Shown here piece by piece: positions 1-10,365 of a stretch of DNA of 64,000 bases. This stretch comes from Rosellinia necatrix (taxonomy: Eukaryota; Ascomycota; Sordariomycetes; Xylariales; Xylariaceae). A program made the translations under genes and the position numbers. Under the pieces are notes generated by a model that was not told the origin of the DNA, searched no databases, and was given only the letters and a program-made list of their open reading frames with translations. The stretch is from positions 3,596,001-3,660,000 of the forward strand of contig JAGYVD010000002.1 of assembly GCA_021209875.1 (NCBI GenBank), given 5' to 3'. Each line of letters opens with the position of its first letter. The first letter of the stretch is position 1.

Positions 1-1534
1 ATATAATATCCCCTAATTTTCATATCGACGCATCAACTAGTCTAGGGTTTCCATGTGAAAGATATTGAGATTGCTGTTATCCGTAACTGTTATCATCGAA
101 AGATGATTATTATGAGCATTGCAGTCGGGTCTTCTTAGCAAAAGTCCGTTTCGGCTTGAGACATGGTCGTTGATCACACTGTTCCGCTCCAAGTGAAATA
201 ACATATCCCTAGCTCAAAAATCTGATGTCAGCATCGAGGTTGGGATATGCATAACCTCGACTGGGAACTGGGGGCAAAGTATTCAGAAACCCCTCCCGGA
301 GTGGGTATATAGTCGCATGAAGAAACCCGAGAACCAACGAAATCTGGATTCTTACCCCTCCGACATAGCCCAAAAGCCCCAGCTGACCTGCCGCAACCGT
401 ATGTCAATGTCGGGAAGCGTGATGTTGTGCATGCGCGCGCGAACAAGGGAGTTAGCTCGCAACATCTTACCTTGCGCAGCTCGTGTTGTGCTGGGCTATT
501 GAGGCTGAGGGGAGCTACTGCAGCACATCATCACTCTGCTTGGGTCCCCGCATACGCCGGATGCATCCCATGTCCACGTGCTTATTATGCCTTTCAATGA
601 CGGGTAAACCGCAGCCTTACTCGGTGGTGCTCACCTAGGTGAGGCGAGAGAACCCCTGACGCCCAATAGCATGGTATATCCCTGGCAGATGCGATAGCGC
701 CATGGAAGGATCACATGTGAGGCCCACTGATCCTTCGGTCCCTCTTTCATCTTCAGACCAAAGACCCAGACTTTCTGTGATATGCTACAAGTACATTGCC
801 TCAACGCGTGTGATAGGTCGTGTTTCCGAGGTGAGTACCTGTGCAGTACTTTCTAGCTACGCGGGGGGTACCGTCGAAGGTATTAGGTCAGCTCTGTCGA
901 TGCCAGCGGGAGGGTGGACTACCTTGCCACGCTACCCATAGGAGGTACAATAACCTCCACTGGTTCATTCAAGGCGATCCCGATATAGCATTCGTATCCA
1001 CATATGATTTGTGCCCTTGGCGATATTGGAATATATACGCATGTCACCTGATAGGCGGCCCGTTCTGGGGCCTCGTACTGATTATATATTTGCTCCTCGG
1101 GACCGTGTCGCCCTCTCCACTGGGTGGAAAAACTCTCTTGGTGCATATACACGACGGGGGCGGAGGGCGACAACGAAGCCGTCACAAAATCCCTGTAGGT
1201 CTTACTTAGCACTCGTAGTATGTGTCGCTACGAGTGTATATTGTTATGAGTGAAAGCGTACGCATATGTGAAGAAGAACAAAAACCAAACAACAAGAGCC
1301 ATGTAGTAGCCAATATGATGACATTCATCTGAAATTGCATGACGACTTCTAGCGAAGCTCGTTCAAGGAGCTGCTATTAGAAGAATGAATAAAGTAGACC
1401 CCCCCCTCGTCTCGATTGAAATATTGTCACATAGGATCAACTGCTAGACAGAGCGACGAGTTATATGTTGTGATTGTGAACTCCAGACCAAAACGGCATT
1501 CTTGAGGCGATGAGAGCATCCGTGCTTGGCCGAA
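1..1534. other. Left-edge spacer, no gene recognised
   Basis: Short open frames of up to about 120 codons occur on both strands, but none reads like a known family or shows intron-supported continuation. It lies behind the 3' end of the minus-strand methyltransferase at 1535-2363. The remaining genes of the polyketide locus, if any, would lie further left outside the window. Confidence 0.5.
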
Positions 1535-2363
1535 TTACACCATCGAGTGAGGATTACGGGGTTTAGTAGCTCGAAATAGTAAGGTCATGCCAACTAATGT
1601 CGTCTCGACGTCTTCGAAGTTTTCGTTCAAGGCACGGTCAAAATCCTCTTTCCTATCGTCCCAGTTATGGAAAATCCCAAGGCGGTTATAGAGCTTCACG
1701 TAAAGATAATTTAACCAATTCGTCGCATGGCTTCCTCCAAGTACAGTACAACCCGTTAAGGTCCCCCCTTCAGCCAGGAGCCCCTTGTAGAGACTAAACG
1801 CCCTAAGCTTATCGCCCCCCGGGACGCAGTGGAAGAGGTTGAACATCGATATCGAGTCGAACCTGGAGTTCCGCAACATTTCAGGCGGTGGCTCCGTCAC
1901 ATCGGCGACAACAGTCTCAACTGTAGTGTTAGGCGCCCTGGACAAGATGCGAGCCCTCGCCGCGTTGAGAGGGTGAGGGTTTAGGTCCACGAGGGTAACG
2001 GAATGCTTCGCCTGTGCCCGGAATGGGCGTGAAAGAGACACATCTAAGAAATATCCCGTCGCGACACCAATGTCTAGGTGGTGTCTGGAGAGATTCTCGG
2101 CGAAGAAGGGCTCTAAGACGGTATCGGTACTACAGCACTTATGTTAGCGAGTAGTGAGGTAACGGAAGATGGTCATGTCCGATATCCCTGGCGGCTCGAG
2201 GCATTGGTAGAGAAAAGCGGACCATAACTCACCGACAGCGCCACATATATCGGAGGTTGAAGCGGAGCACGATAACATCGTATACGAGGGACAAGAAGGT
2301 AGGCGTGTAGATTGTGGCATACAGGCCGGGCCCCTGGGCGGCGGTCTGGCTTGTCACGGACAT
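1535..2363 (-). CDS. Small class I SAM-dependent methyltransferase of the polyketide locus
   Basis: Two exons, complement(1535..2129, 2233..2363), 241 residues. The intron 2130-2232 has a GTGAGT donor and a CTGTAG acceptor and keeps phase (CG|T). The ATG at 2363 starts MSVTSQT. Exon 1 carries the family's YDVIVLRFNLRYMWRC segment. Exon 2 carries the SAM-binding loop LDIGVATGYFLD (about residues 60-71), the acidic post-I motif VTLVDLNP, FNLFHCVPG, and a C-terminal half with LYNRLGIFHN. This matches a fungal methyltransferase type of about 240 residues often found beside polyketide synthase genes (family knowledge). The substrate cannot be read from sequence; a role in methylating the nearby HR-PKS product is inference. 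The open frame alone begins at a GTG inside motif I and would give a truncated protein, so the upstream exon is needed. Confidence 0.85.
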
Positions 2364-2534
2364 GAGGACCTTGGATGGCTGAGTTTTTGCAAGAGCTAAT
2401 CAAGAATGGCTGTGAGAGCACCGAATGGCGGCGGCGCCCTCAAATGGTAAATAGAAATCCAGCAAGCAGCGCGGCGGTACGGATGGCCGTGGACACACCA
2501 GGCTCAATCAACACTACTACATACACACTACGGT

Positions 2535-2638
2535 AGCTTGGGATGGATTAACTTGGGATGGATTAACTTGGGATGGGTTAACTTGGGATGGATTAACTTG
2601 GGATGGATTAACTTGGGATGGATTAACCTGGGTGGATT
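2535..2638. repeat. 15-bp minisatellite, about seven units
   Basis: Six units of 15 bp close to AACTTGGGATGGATT are followed by one 14-bp unit (AACCTGGGTGGATT). The first unit starts AGC and the third has one A-to-G change. The period is a multiple of three, so the minus strand stays open through the array and would encode repeated QVNPS. Confidence 0.95.
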
Positions 2639-3104
2639 GACTTGATGCGATATGGCCGCGAGTCGCGAGTCTTCTGATCAGGATCTTCTGATCAGGGCTG
2701 CCAAGTTGGCCGTCCTCCCCGCTTGCTCCCTTGCCGTCGTGGGACATCTCCGCCCATCCCTCGTCCGCGATGGGGCGCGGCCCGCGTTGGTTCTAACAGA
2801 AGATTTTCCCTCTGCATGCTGGCGCGGCGGACCTCCCACCGAGACCTGCAGCGTTTCCGAGTCGACCTGGACGGAACCGTCGTCGTGTTTGTATGGCACT
2901 GTAGCGTTGTGTACCTTCTCCCATAGTCTTCGGCGGTATTGGAGAACCGGCTACTGTGTACATGATGGTGTGTTCGATCGATTCGGAATGGGCTCTATGT
3001 TTGTTGGCGGCGGAATGAGGTTGCCTGCATCCGGAAACAGCCTCTGGACGCGTGTCGAGGGGAGCTCATTGATCTGCTGGCAATCTGACTAGGTAGGTAC
3101 CCAG

Positions 3105-3137
<33 letters not shown>
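3105..3137. repeat. GTA trinucleotide microsatellite
   Basis: Eleven uninterrupted copies of GTA, directly read. It is flanked on both sides by TAGGTACCCAGGTAG-type sequence, the dispersed spacer motif of this window. Confidence 0.95.
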
Positions 3138-4931
3138 TTAACGTCTAGTCTAGGTACCCAGGTAGGCTAGTGTGCAGCCAGGGGTGCTTAGCACTGCTAC
3201 CTGCCCACATACACTACCTACCTGGTAGGTACCTAAAGTTATTAGCCCCCACATGTCCGTACATCGGTAGGTAGGCAGTGTAGTACAGGTATATGTATGC
3301 CGGGGAGAGGGTAAGGGAGGGGAGGGGGCCTGCGGCTTTCCCCTGTAAGTGGACCCAAGGCCAATATCCACTGACCACAATAACGTGCGCCAGTAACACA
3401 CGATAAAATCGGGGGCTATCCAATCCCTCGGGATTGTTCCTGGGACTGGAGAGGTGATGCTGCTGTCCCGCCTTGCATAGGAGGCAATTTCAAGCGGGTT
3501 TCTGTCAACACACCGCCACTCTTGCTTGTTAGATGCCGCGTTGACAAAAACCCTTCACCATGCATAAGCTACCTTAGTCTGGGAGTGGTTATGTCAACAA
3601 ATCTGCACAAGTACTTGTACATGACTTTCATGCAGCCCGGCCCCTTGTAGCGGGTGTTTGCGCCATCTAGTGCAGTGGAGTCAATGGGCACTAAGAGTAG
3701 TGTATTATCCCATACTTTACTTCCCAGGTTGTACATATTATACTATACACACATACATATATACCCGATACGAAGGTTGTACATACAGAGACATATGTAC
3801 GGCAGCATGCAGTTGGGTACACCAGTATAGGCAGCTACCTATCTGCCAACTAACTTAACTTACTCTAGCTAGCCTAGATGCTGGATGCTTGTCCATGCTT
3901 GTCTACGATGCATGTGTGTGTGTGTGTGTACATATGTACTGACTGGAAGGCACCTTCCCACATCATACAACTGCACGAATACCTACCTTGCATCTAGTGA
4001 TCACAGGGAGTAGGTAGGTATCTCATATGTAGTATCACCATCGATCGTGATCATTTAATCATTGGAGCCTTAGGCTCAGCGCTGGATTGCATAAAATCAT
4101 GTACTTGCTACTCTTGATTACCTGGGAGATAGATAGTGTAGGATCTAGATAGGGCGGAGTTTGTCAGTCGGAGAAGCTTCAAGAATAGCTTCCACTAAAG
4201 CTCCTTACTTGGCATGGATCTCCCACAGCCCACAAAGCGAGCGCATGTAACAGAGTAGTGTACACCACCTATCTAGTGTGCAGTAGGTCTTCAAGCCAAC
4301 ATACACACTTCAATGCCATCATCGCTTAAATAGCGTACAATCAAGCGCAGCATAGTGCTGCGAATGTGCGTAGTTGGCTCACTCCAACAAGATCCCGGGA
4401 TGTGATCAGTATGTATGACACGGTGATACAATCACAACGCATAAGTATGGACCAGTCAAATGTCATATTATAAAATGCAACATGGGTAGTGATCTATCCC
4501 TTTGCTACTGGCCGTCGAGTATCGATCGTTGTGTATCTAGCCCACAAGCTTAAGGCATACCGGATTGGCTCCGGATGATTTCTTGGTCTGGCTTCTACCC
4601 GATCTTTCCCCCAGGGATTCTGCCCGAGGTTTAACACCATTCACCATTCCTAACCTCCTGTACGAACCCCATGCACATTCCCCAAACCCCCCAAGCCCCC
4701 AAAACCCATTAAAATTGTCGGCTTAACTATACAAAATTGTAGCTCCCGTTTGGGAGCGAGGCGCCGTATATGATACAGCATATGTCGAGATATATTTCGT
4801 TTTGCCTGCTCTATCCGGGCTCTGACGACCTCATAGAAGACCTCACGGATGATCCTGCAGAGGATTCCCCCCGCGGCTTTTGGGCGTAAACCGTAAACCT
4901 ATCTCGGTTAGCATTTGTATGTTGAGGGGTA

Positions 4932-6285
4932 TTAGCTATAGATTGAAGGGGCCTTGTACAATGTCATAAAAGCGTGCATCTGGGTATCCGCTATTTCCTT
5001 GCGAACTTCAGCAAGCAATGACTGAACGGCGTCTGGTGACCAGCCCAAATAATGAGTAAAAACGGGCATCGACATGGGTTCGAGGATAGTGTTAATATTT
5101 AATGCCATCATTGATCCGATCCTTTGAAGCTGTTTACCCGGGGGCCATGGGTTTACCGGAACTATTCCATCCTGTAAATTAGCAGTTGTTCGACAGAATC
5201 CCCCGAAGCACAATACAAGGCATGGGACAAGCGCGGGGAGCCTCGTAGAAGAGCACACGAACTCCATCACACTTATGATCTGGACATCGCTGTGTGGCTT
5301 AGCCAGGATAGGGTGTTCCAATGGAGACTGACCTGCGTACTTCCTCTCAGTCACATTTTTGTACCCCGCCTCGGTAAGCAGTCGTTTGTACTCTAGTGGG
5401 TAGTACACCGTTGTTCCAGCTTTCCTTAAGCCTGCATTGGGATTAGCGAGAGTAGTGCTTTTGGGTGGTGGCAGCTTACCTGACTTCCAATACCTCAACC
5501 ACTTGTAAAAGGATGTCTCCGTGAATGTGTTACGAGTGGATTGAATCGAGACGACCCACTCGGTAAACTCCGCCCACTGGTGGTTGGTCAGCCTACTGCA
5601 GCCTTTCTATCCCCAAAAACAGAGTGCGTGGGAGCTCCCTTACCCCTCCTGGACTCAAATGATCGTATATTGTTGCCAGGAGTTCCGGCTTTGGTAGGTT
5701 CCCCAAATGTCTCAAATGGATGAAATCAAACTTAAAATCATACGACCACTTCTCGTTGAAGTCTGTCTCCTGAAACCGGCAGTTGGGTAGACTGTAAGGC
5801 GGTTTTATAGGATCGATATCTACACCAAGTACTAAGGTATTAGGATTCTTCCTGGCTTGTTGCTTATATTAGTACGCAGATAGACCGTGTGGCACGTGAC
5901 TATGGTATCCTACCAAACTCCAGTGGCCAGTTACCAGGGCCGCAGCCCAGATCCAAGACTCGCCGGGCATTAACGACTGGTGCTAGATATAGCCTCCCGT
6001 CAAGCATCTCCAAGACGATGTTGTGTTGAAGGGCTAGGCGGAATTAGTTCAACCTTTGGCATAGAGGGAGGACAGGCCGTAATCTTACCATTTCTATCCT
6101 TCTCTTGCTACATGTGTATATGCGGTTAGGTAATGGTTAAGATGGCAGGGTCTGACGCCAAACTTACCGCGTCGTTCGGCAAAAATTCATAACCTGAATT
6201 GACTTTGGTTCGCTTCATCCAATTAAACAGAAGGGTGATCAACTGACTTACGTTTATTATATGATCTCCCGAATTTTTGAAACAT
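4932..6285 (-). CDS. LaeA-like / UMTA-type SAM-dependent methyltransferase
   Basis: Eight exons restore the family from end to end: complement(4932..5161, 5333..5431, 5480..5576, 5644..5855, 5914..6033, 6089..6107, 6168..6193, 6252..6285), 278 residues, all phases consistent. The start is the ATG at 6285 (MFQKFGRSYNK). Visible motifs in order are GRSYNKRYEFLPND (about 6-19), EKDRN followed by LQHNIVLEMLDGRLYLAP, the SAM loop RVLDLGCGPGNW (about 49-60), VLGVDIDPIKPP, FDFIHLRHLGN, the PGG turn, FTEWVVSIQS, and the C-terminal VPVNPWPPGK. This group contains the nuclear regulator LaeA and many cluster-borne tailoring methyltransferases. Location beside an HR-PKS favours tailoring, but this is inference. 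Three exons are only 34, 26 and 19 nt. Reading the terminal open frame (to 5498) straight through includes two introns. The acceptor of the last intron (5162-5332) is the least certain; GAATAG|TT was chosen because it restores phase and NPWP context. Confidence 0.85.
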
Positions 6286-9200
6286 TGCTCTTATTTTGCG
6301 TGCAGTGCTACTTGACTTCGCCGTAGTTGTTCTATTGTTACGAAGATTAATATCACGTCGGGGATGGCTAATGGATATCCACATCGTGAATTACCTCTTC
6401 AGGGCCTTGCCGCCGCCGTCGCCTCCGCTGTCATCTTCAGAATCTGAACGAGGCCAGAATTCGTCAGGCTCGAGGTTCAAATCGTCGATCTCTGAGCTGG
6501 TCTAAATCTTATCAACTTGGATTCGAACCCCAGGTCGGGGGGAGGGAGGGGAGGCCTGAACCTACGGTCGCCCTGCTACCATAGTAGCTTTGACCGGCTG
6601 GGTCCCATTCTAGCTGTGTGCCCGATTGGCTTGACGTTGAAGATGTTGGTGGACGGGCGGTTTCGTGCCGACTTGATGCTTGCTGATCGGTCTGCGAATA
6701 CACGGCGAGCGTCGACGAGGTTGTGGGCCGGAGGGAAGAATCGCCAGCACCTGACTTTTGGACTGAGGCCCGTGGGTGAGATCTGGACTTTTCCATCAGG
6801 ATGTGGGCCGCGGTCCCGAGGGGCGGCATACCGAGATGCGTGTAGCCGTTATCTGTTGGTCGTCCAGAACCCGCTCCCTGCGATGCCTGCTTCACTATAT
6901 AAGCCTCCAGCGTGTGCCATGGACAACGGGCGCTCGACCATGGGTTGCCAGATTGTCGGGTCGGATGCAAAGAGATGCGAGATTGTGTGTGGGACGGTCG
7001 TATCCGGCCGTCCTAACACGCGCAGCGAGAACGTCGAAGTATCGTTGAATGCGGAAAAGAAATGGGTCGCGAGGCCAGAGAGGTGGCATACCCTCGCATC
7101 CTTTTCTTATGTCGTTCGTTATATTGCCCCCTTTTGGAGGTGGACCGGGCCCGGGGCTATTCCAGAATAGACAATTGACCACAATGCTCGCCGACCGACG
7201 GGCTGAGTAAGTCCAGGCAATATTGGTGCGCGCAGGTTGTGTGCCGGAGGCGAGCGGGGGGTCCTGGCGTGAGATCGGCACCACTATCGCACGCGCTTGC
7301 TGTTTTCATCGTGATGCTGGTGTGCGACAAATAGAGCGTCGGGGAATATCGTGCCCTGCACACTTATTCACGCACTTGTTTACGCACTTACTTATCTGGG
7401 GGGTTGCATCCTAACTCACGGCCAGCCCTGGCCGGGTTAACCATTTCATGGTGGACGTATCATGGGCTTCTCGGGTGTCGATTGTGATTGCACGCTTGGT
7501 ACCCCGGATCTGCCCGGATTGTGCACACCCCCTGTGGGTTTGCTCAACTGGCAATCTCTCCTGGGCTGCGCTGGGCAGCCCTGACCTGGCAGGCCCTGGA
7601 TGTATGTATGTATGATGTATGTATGTAGTGTATAACAAATCAGCATGGCATCATGTAATCACTTCGAATTTTTCCCCAATTCTTCGCTTGGCGGCCCCGC
7701 CGTTCCTCCCTCCCCAGGGACTCCAACACCTACGGTACTGTACATACACTATATACATATGTACATACATATGTACATACATATGTAGGCACATTATGTA
7801 CATACCTTGCACACTAGCGTAGATCGTCTAGCCCGGATAGGACATCAAGATCCCCGAACCAGTCGATTGGGAAAGGGTTAGATAGATGGCGGTTGGTCGT
7901 AATCCTCTAGTCCACAGCTGGGATTGGTATTATGGCCAACCTAGGCAGGTACCTTCTACGAAATAGACTTGGGCTGGACCCAAAGTCTGACAACATGGAT
8001 TGATGTCTTCTTGTAACCATCAGCACGTACATTACAGCAGCAGGCTGAACTACAATATTAATTACGAGATACATACATACCCTATTCTGTACCGTATGCA
8101 GTAGGGAAATTGGCAATACGTGCCCCCGTTAACATACCTCAGTCTGTGTTATTCTAACTGCAAAACTAAAGTAGCTCCTCACATCTGCATCCCTTAGGCA
8201 CCTACCGAAATCACATTTTTCGCGGCTAGTGTAAGACTTTAGGAGTATTGATCCCCTTTGCACCCAGTCATTCGGAGTTGATTATTCCAACCTCATTTTC
8301 GGAGTGCTTGATCTCTTGGTGATTGTACTAAGTTCGGGGGTGATGCTTTCCCTGCCAACATTCGCGGTATAGGAGCTATAATAAGAAAATGAGTCATTTA
8401 AAGGGCTTCAATGTTGTGTAGAAGAGCTACGCAGTATAAGTATCTGTATATGCTTGGTGGGTTGGCCGACCTACAAGTCGCAACCTACCTAGGTAGTAAT
8501 TATCCAGGTAGACTGGGTATGTAAAGCATGCCGTCCCACACACCACACCCTTCCCAAAATGCTAATGAGCACACTTGTTAGAATTTCCCATATTCAAGTT
8601 CATCACTAGCAGACTTAAGTTTAACCACGGATATTTGGTCGTTATTTGGTATCATCTGACCTCCCTTGCAGTATCTTATGGGATCCATGTTGGTGAAAAA
8701 TGTCAACTGTGTTCATTCATAACACTTTGCCACTTTTTTGATGCATGCCTTCGTTGGGTGTTGGGGTGTGGTTGGCAGGCACCTACCTACTTGGCAAAGA
8801 CCTGCTGAAACGGAGACGAAAAGGATTGGTACAAGCATGTACCAAGCTCTTATATAGCTATGGCCCTAGGTATACCTATGTTGTACTATAATTTCAAGTT
8901 TATCTGTTTGTAGAGAGAGAGAGAAAAAAAAAAAAAAAGGGTTAGAAAGCTGCAGACCAATCTGATGGCTAAATATGGTAAGCGTGCCAAGTGTCCAAAT
9001 TTCCCATGCGTGTCAATATTTTGGGGGGGATCATACATATCTTAGAGAGGAGTCAGCTGATTTCATACGTTTACCATGTAGGCAGTGTATATAAGTACCT
9101 CAGCTACCTGGGTGGGTATTTAGTATATTATCTACCTGTACTTACCTCCCCAAGCTAATACTCCTGATCCTAGGATAGGTGGGCTACCGTAGCAGGTGGT

Positions 9201-10365
9201 GTAGATAATATGGCGTGCTGATACAGCTAAAGGGCTCAAATCTTAGGGCATCCGATTTGTGGCGGATAAAACAAGAGATGTACCGAGGGATACTAGGTAG
9301 GTCACCTACCCAGTCCTATTATGGATATGCCTTACCTACCTATAGGTACTCTACACTACCACCCAGTGCACTCAGCGTGTACACTGCAGAGGTATTGACT
9401 AAGTACTGTAGTAGTTAGTTGCTAGGTAGGTAGTGTGGTAGTATACAGACGGACATACTTGTATGGAACCTTTATCCACCCCCCACCGCTCCCCACATTA
9501 CGAGCAGAATTTCCAAGATGTTACTACCTATTGGTTGACACTCCAACTGGTATTGTTGAGGCATGACGTACTCCTCAAATTTGTCAAACCGCAGCCCTTC
9601 GCCAACACACGCGCAGCCTCAACACATCAAAGGGCAGTTCTCTGAGTGACGCTAGCCCTGTCACCCCCCTCTCTTCTGTGCGATAACTCAGCGTAAGATG
9701 AGGAGTAGCTGTTGCTAACAAGCTCTGTGTAGCAGATGGCACGTGCAATGGAAAGGGGGATGGATGAATAGTGACATGACATTCATCAATTGTATGGTTG
9801 CAATTGTATGGTTGCGATTGTAGTGGTGGCGATGATATCAATTGTCGATTTCTCCGGTGAAGAGGGCACCACCCCGGCCCACCGACTCACCTCACCCTCT
9901 CTTATCCCTGGCCATCATCCCCTGTCCTCCGTGATGGCAGCCTGCTCGATACTCACAGTCTCTGGCAATATTTGCCATACTATGTACAGAGGATGTACCC
10001 ACACGGCACCTACTAGTCTCTGCCGAACTGCATCCCGTCCAGGTTGGGTTGACTATTAGACGAACGTTAGACTACCCACTCCATGCCCAGCATGCTCTGC
10101 TTCGGAGGGGCTAGCCTAGTCATGCATCATCGTCGTGATCCTGCATATTCCCTTCAAACGTTACGACGTGTCTGGTGATGTTGGCTAAGCATATACCGCC
10201 TGCACGATGCTGCACGTGGGACGAATGACCGCATTGGGCTGATGTTCCAGAAAGTACAAAGTGCTCCTTGTGGAAGGCCACTCAATGATCCCCCGTTCAC
10301 GGTTCATGGGGTTTTCATCGGACATTCCGCCAGTTTCACACCTCCAACATCAATTTCGGGTCGAG
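6286..10365. other. Gene-poor 4-kb spacer inside the polyketide locus
   Basis: No gene is supported. From about 6510 to 7290 both strands are open for 130-217 codons, in sequence that looks richer in G and C than its surroundings, but no translation resembles a known family. Around 7600-7626 there is an ATGT microsatellite, at 7740-7800 alternating CATATGTA palindromes, and at 8910-8940 an AGAG tract followed by about 14 A. Between 8480 and 9440 there are repeated TACCTACC/TAGGTAGG motifs. The last few hundred bases should contain the HR-PKS promoter; I see no unmistakable operator. Confidence 0.5.
7600..7626. repeat. ATGT microsatellite
   Basis: Interrupted run of ATGT tetranucleotides (two blocks separated by ATG). 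A cluster of CATATGTA palindromic units lies about 120 bp downstream. Confidence 0.85.

Larger units (their letters stand above)
2364..4931. other. Spacer between two methyltransferase genes, with simple repeats
   Basis: It holds the 15-bp minisatellite, an 11-copy GTA array and a short TG run at about 3913-3929, plus scattered TAGGTA-type motifs around 3092-3240 and 4010. Open frames at 2652-3092 (+) and 2678-2899 (-) overlap each other in opposite directions and resemble no family I know. No gene is supported. Confidence 0.5.

Noticed and set aside
6519..6532. GGTTCGAATCC-like box (minus strand) resembling a tRNA T-arm
   Set aside because: The flanks do not form an acceptor stem or D-arm and no good A-box lies upstream; probably chance.
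6517..7170. 217-codon plus-strand open frame with overlapping 153- and 130-codon minus-strand frames
   Set aside because: No domain, no family resemblance and openness on both strands; explained by local composition. Kept only as an observation on the spacer.
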